Origin: Argopecten irradians | Taxonomy: Eukaryota; Mollusca; Bivalvia; Pectinida; Pectinidae | DNA: 64,000 bases | Direction: 5' to 3' | Assembly: GCF_041381155.1 (NCBI RefSeq) | Contig: NC_091135.1 | Coordinates: forward strand, 4,109,620-4,173,619 | Shown: positions 60,901 through 64,000 of the stretch, piece after piece | Position numbering within the stretch: position 1 is the stretch's first letter | How the letters are laid out: every line of letters starts with the position of its first letter | The notes under the pieces: model-generated | What the model was told of the DNA's origin: nothing | What the model saw: only the letters and a program-made list of their open reading frames with translations | The model's database searches: none | Program-made: the position numbers and the translations under genes

Positions 60901-62798
60901 ATTTTTGCTGATTTATGACTCGTTGATATTTCTTCAATTCATGTCTATATACAGTGAAACATGTTTATAACGAATATGATTACAACAAATTCAGTGTTAT
61001 ATTGTACATTCTCATTTCCTGTAAAGGTTCCTGTAAGATGTCTGTGAAATGTGTATAAATTATAAGCTATGCTTATAATGAAATAACTTTGTTGGTCCCC
61101 AGAGGTTTGTTCATTATAACCATGTTTTATTGTATATTGTATGTTCAGATTTATATTCAAATATTTTTCTGATGTTTATAGGAGGCCTGACAGTATGGGA
61201 GTGCTCACTAGACCTGGCCGAGTACCTAACTACCATAAAGACACAGGTACAGGACAAAACAGTCCTGGAGGTAATTAAGCCATTCTATTATTGATTTACA
61301 TTTACCCTCAGTTTGCAAATCAATATTTGCATCATTTTCTGACAAAAAACAATTTTAACAAAAGAAAGTACTTTCAATTAATGCTATTCAATATTTGTAT
61401 CAAAATTAATTAGCTCTTAAAAATAAAAAGCCTATAATCTAGTAAATTACTTGAAAGTCTCAAGTATGGCTGAAAGAAATTTACATGCATGTACATGCAA
61501 ACTGGAATTTAAGTACAGAATTATTTATTATTATTTGAAAAAATGAGATATAATTTGTATCTTGGTGATGTAGGTAGGTCATACACATTTCTGTAACATT
61601 ACAAATGGTCTATAATTTGTTGTTGATTGTGTTCTTCCGTCTTTGCATATTATCGAGTTGTCTCCCTTGCAGGTATATATAGGTATCATGATTGCAATGT
61701 CAATATTATAATTTTACACTCAAAACTCATATAATTTTCTCTGAAGAGTATTATGGCTTTATGCTCAACACATACATGACATTACAATCAACAACTACAA
61801 AGAAGGGCAGATAACTCTGTAGTATGCAAACACAGAATTAGATCAACCATATTTCTGTCTGTTACAGCTGGGTTGTGGAGCAGGAATTCCAGGTCTATGT
61901 GCTATGCAATGTGGGGCATCAGAAGTTCATTTCCAAGATTATGTAAGTCTTCTAAGAAAAAAAATGAATGAATAGATTGGAACCTTTATAATTTTCATAA
62001 TGTTTTTTTCAGCATCAAGCAGCTAGATTACTTAAGTAATCATGAACACATGGGGTATTTTTTTTGGTTTGATTAGTTTAACGTCCTATTAACAGCCAGG
62101 GTCATTTAAGGACATGCCAGGTTTGTTGGTGGAGGAAAGACGGAGTACCCGGAAAAAAACCACCGACCAGCGGCCAGTACCTGGCAACTGTCCCACATGG
62201 GATTCGAACTCGCGACCCAGAGGTGGAGGGCATATAGTAATATGTCGTTACATCTTAACCACTTGGCCACCGTGGCCCCTATACACATGGGGTAACTGAG
62301 GGGGTACATATATTATTTGTTATTACTATATATACCTTGTACATACATGTATACTGGCTGGGTAATATAGTGGGGCCAAATTTAAACCTATTTTGATTAG
62401 TATTATAATATGGATTAGCACTGTCAAGCCAATGAAAATGGCTTAAAACTTTATTAATTATTGGTTACAACCTCCAAAATATTTATAACTTTACCTGAAA
62501 TCATATATTATTAATGTAAATATAATCAATGCTATTATTCTGAGAAACTTTTTTTTTTCATCTTTCCGGCATGATAATTTTAATTAAAATTTGCAGAATT
62601 AATTGCAAAAATCTAATAAATTTCATCACTATGAAATAGATAGCGAGGTTAGTAAAATCATATTGCTTTACTTTTTCAGAACTCGGAGGTATTAGAATAT
62701 TTTACAATTCAAAACGTCCGCTTGCATGAGACATGTTGCCATTGTCGTTTCTTCTCCGGAGACTGGTCATATTTTCACGAAATTGTAAGACAACAAAA
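57950..62798 (+). CDS. METTL18: METTL18, protein-histidine N-methyltransferase (5' part; continues past window)
   Basis: Exons 57950-58025, 58282-58355, 59328-59499, 61182-61270, 61868-61942, 62680-62798, all in phase. The N-terminus [10 protein letters not shown] matches the METTL18 start. A low-complexity acidic/basic linker follows, then [20 protein letters not shown], the SAM-binding motif [15 protein letters not shown], and HFQDYNSEVLEY and CRFFSGDW, all typical of METTL18. The enzyme methylates a histidine of ribosomal protein RPL3 (uL3) in vertebrates, affecting ribosome function. About 200 residues are visible; exon 6 ends at donor GTAAGA in phase 2 and the rest of the seven-beta-strand domain lies beyond the window. 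An in-frame TAA right after the exon 6 donor would truncate an unspliced form. Confidence 0.93.
58763..58959. mobile_element. GTATTCGACC MITE in copy B intron 2 (best copy)
   Basis: TACCGTATTCGACCCAATAA ... GCGCTTATTGGGTCGAATAC: clear terminal inverted repeats of over 20 bp, about 195 bp in all, no coding capacity. Another decayed relative may lie at about 60270-60515. Confidence 0.85.
60952..61132. mobile_element. Short Tc1/mariner-type MITE in METTL18 intron 3
   Basis: CAGTGAAACATGTTTATAACG at the left and CATTATAACCATGTTTTATTG at the right are imperfect inverted repeats, each bounded by TA. Confidence 0.65.
61634..61838. mobile_element. Palindromic MITE with TGACGT motifs, copy 4 (ends only)
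   Basis: Ends TTCCGTCTTTGCATATTA and ACTCTGTAGTATGCAAACACAG are recognisable; the interior has been replaced or decayed. Confidence 0.65.
62058..62282 (-). mobile_element. tRNA-derived SINE, copy 5 (young, with TSD)
   Basis: Reverse orientation in METTL18 intron 5. Full body and head (GGGGCCACGGTGGCCAAGTG on the minus strand). A perfect 12-bp duplication ACACATGGGGTA flanks it at 62046-62057 and 62283-62294. Confidence 0.95.
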
Positions 62799-63195
62799 GT
62801 AAGAAGTGTAAAATTCTTTAGATATTTTATAGCACTTTATTTCTTCAGGGATTGTTTCTCCTGATCCACTTTGCTCAAACTACATAGTGTACTGTCTATG
62901 TGTATAGTTCATAATTTTACACAATGCCATGAAAAATGGTCTTAAAAATATTGATCCAAATGTTACTATATACATGTAGTTGCTAATATTCGCATGGGTT
63001 TTAATTTCTCCACATTCATGGATCCATCCCAAATCGCCACATTAAATACCTTGTAAAATTTTATCAAAATCATGATTACCGTTTCACCTACATGTAGTAT
63101 AGTCTGCCATAGGAATGAGACTTTAAAAGGCTTAGAAAGACATTTCGAGAAAATAAACTCCCGCGAATAAGTTCAAAAAAGTAAATTGCGATAGC

Positions 63196-63510
63196 GCTTT
63201 TCTCACAAAAGTTTGCAAACAAAATTTATTTCATAACCCGATGAAATTAAAAAATATTGACTTCAATACTTATAATTAATTTTATACTCTGTTTGATAAA
63301 ATGAAGTATGTTTAAATGTACCTTTATAGTTGTTTTTCAAGGGATTATTTTTTCCGAATCAATACGCAACGTCAATGTCTCTATTGTGACGTCACGTTAA
63401 CGTCGGGGTTTCTCGCCATTCTCAGAATTTTTTTTCATAGTAGTGTGCAAAAAAAATAATGGCCAATCAGAAAGCCAGATTTGGTATGAAAACAAAGAAA
63501 AATTAATTAT
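63196..63510. mobile_element. Nonautonomous repeat, second copy (reverse of 22478-22900)
   Basis: Contains TTGCAAACAAAATTTATTTC, TGACGTCACGTTAACGTCGG and AGCCAGATTTGGTATGAAAA, i.e. the reverse complement of the first copy without the terminal hairpin. In METTL18 intron 6. Confidence 0.75.
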
Positions 63511-64000
63511 ATACAAATATACAAATTATTGATTGTTCAAAGATTGTATAATCAAAACAATGTATTATGAGGTAGTTGTTAATATCGCAAATATATGACT
63601 AGAAATTAGGCAAGGAGCAGAGAGGTTGAGTCGTTTTGATCCATTACAACTAATTCTTACAACATAGATTTGTATGCTCATGATTATATATATGCAGCTG
63701 TGTTGAAATCGACATCGAGCATTGATCTTCTTCATTCATTTTGAGGACAACTTGTATACGTTTACACCTTTGTTTGATGAAGGTGACCATACATGTCCGT
63801 ACTAGTTATCTTAATATCATACATACATATTTCACTGGTTGTACACCATATAACTATATTATTACATAAACCATACACTTTCCATACTTGTATGGTGCAT
63901 TCACCACTGTGATGAAGGCACTTCTGTTTCTATCTGCACCCAATAGAAGATGCATTCGACAATATAATAATTATAGTTTTTGTATCTGCTACATACGTGA
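63511..64000. other. METTL18 intron, nothing further seen
   Basis: No exon recognised before the window ends. Confidence 0.4.

Overview
The window looks like invertebrate animal nuclear DNA, most likely from a bivalve mollusc or close lophotrochozoan. It is AT-rich, the genes are split into many small exons with GT-AG introns, and between and inside them lie tRNA-derived SINEs, short inverted-repeat elements (MITEs) and satellite arrays. The organism is inferred from gene and repeat style, not from a search.

Five host genes were assembled by hand from exon boundaries and reading-frame phase. (1) Minus strand, 5571-6905: a two-coding-exon gene for a secreted 88-residue Kunitz/BPTI protein, with TATA box and noncoding first exon. 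(2) Minus strand, 13825-18386: a gene whose small first coding exon gives a signal peptide and whose large second exon encodes about 66 tandem copies of the octapeptide EAPEIISL, each framed by KKR or RKR. It has the architecture of a neuropeptide or pheromone precursor; I do not recognise the peptide. (3) Plus strand, 23205-30794: a complete 12-exon gene for a secreted, single-domain PHM-type copper monooxygenase (361 residues) in which one copper-site histidine and two substrate-binding residues differ from classical PHM. (4) Minus strand, 32071-55436: a 20-exon gene for GTF3C4 (TFIIIC90), with N-terminal beta-propeller and C-terminal zinc-finger region. (5) Plus strand, from 57950 past the window end: METTL18, the protein-histidine methyltransferase.

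GTF3C4 and METTL18 share a TATA-less head-to-head promoter with CCAAT boxes and an E-box. That promoter, with GTF3C4 exon 1 and METTL18 exons 1-3, is duplicated in tandem (about 55203-57548 and 57549-60014). Genes 1-3 instead each have a TATA box and a signal peptide, suggesting a cluster of regulated secretory genes beside a pair of housekeeping genes.

Repeats: part of a Ty3/Gypsy LTR element (1-2468); a 37-bp satellite (11100-12656); a 25-bp satellite in PHM intron 2 (24233-25014); two GTF3C4 intron satellites that carry splice-site sequences (33571-35010 and 43196-44327); five SINE copies, two with perfect target-site duplications; and several MITE families with multiple copies. The strongest candidate for something undescribed is the EAPEIISL precursor, followed by the altered PHM-like enzyme and the splice-acceptor-bearing satellite.
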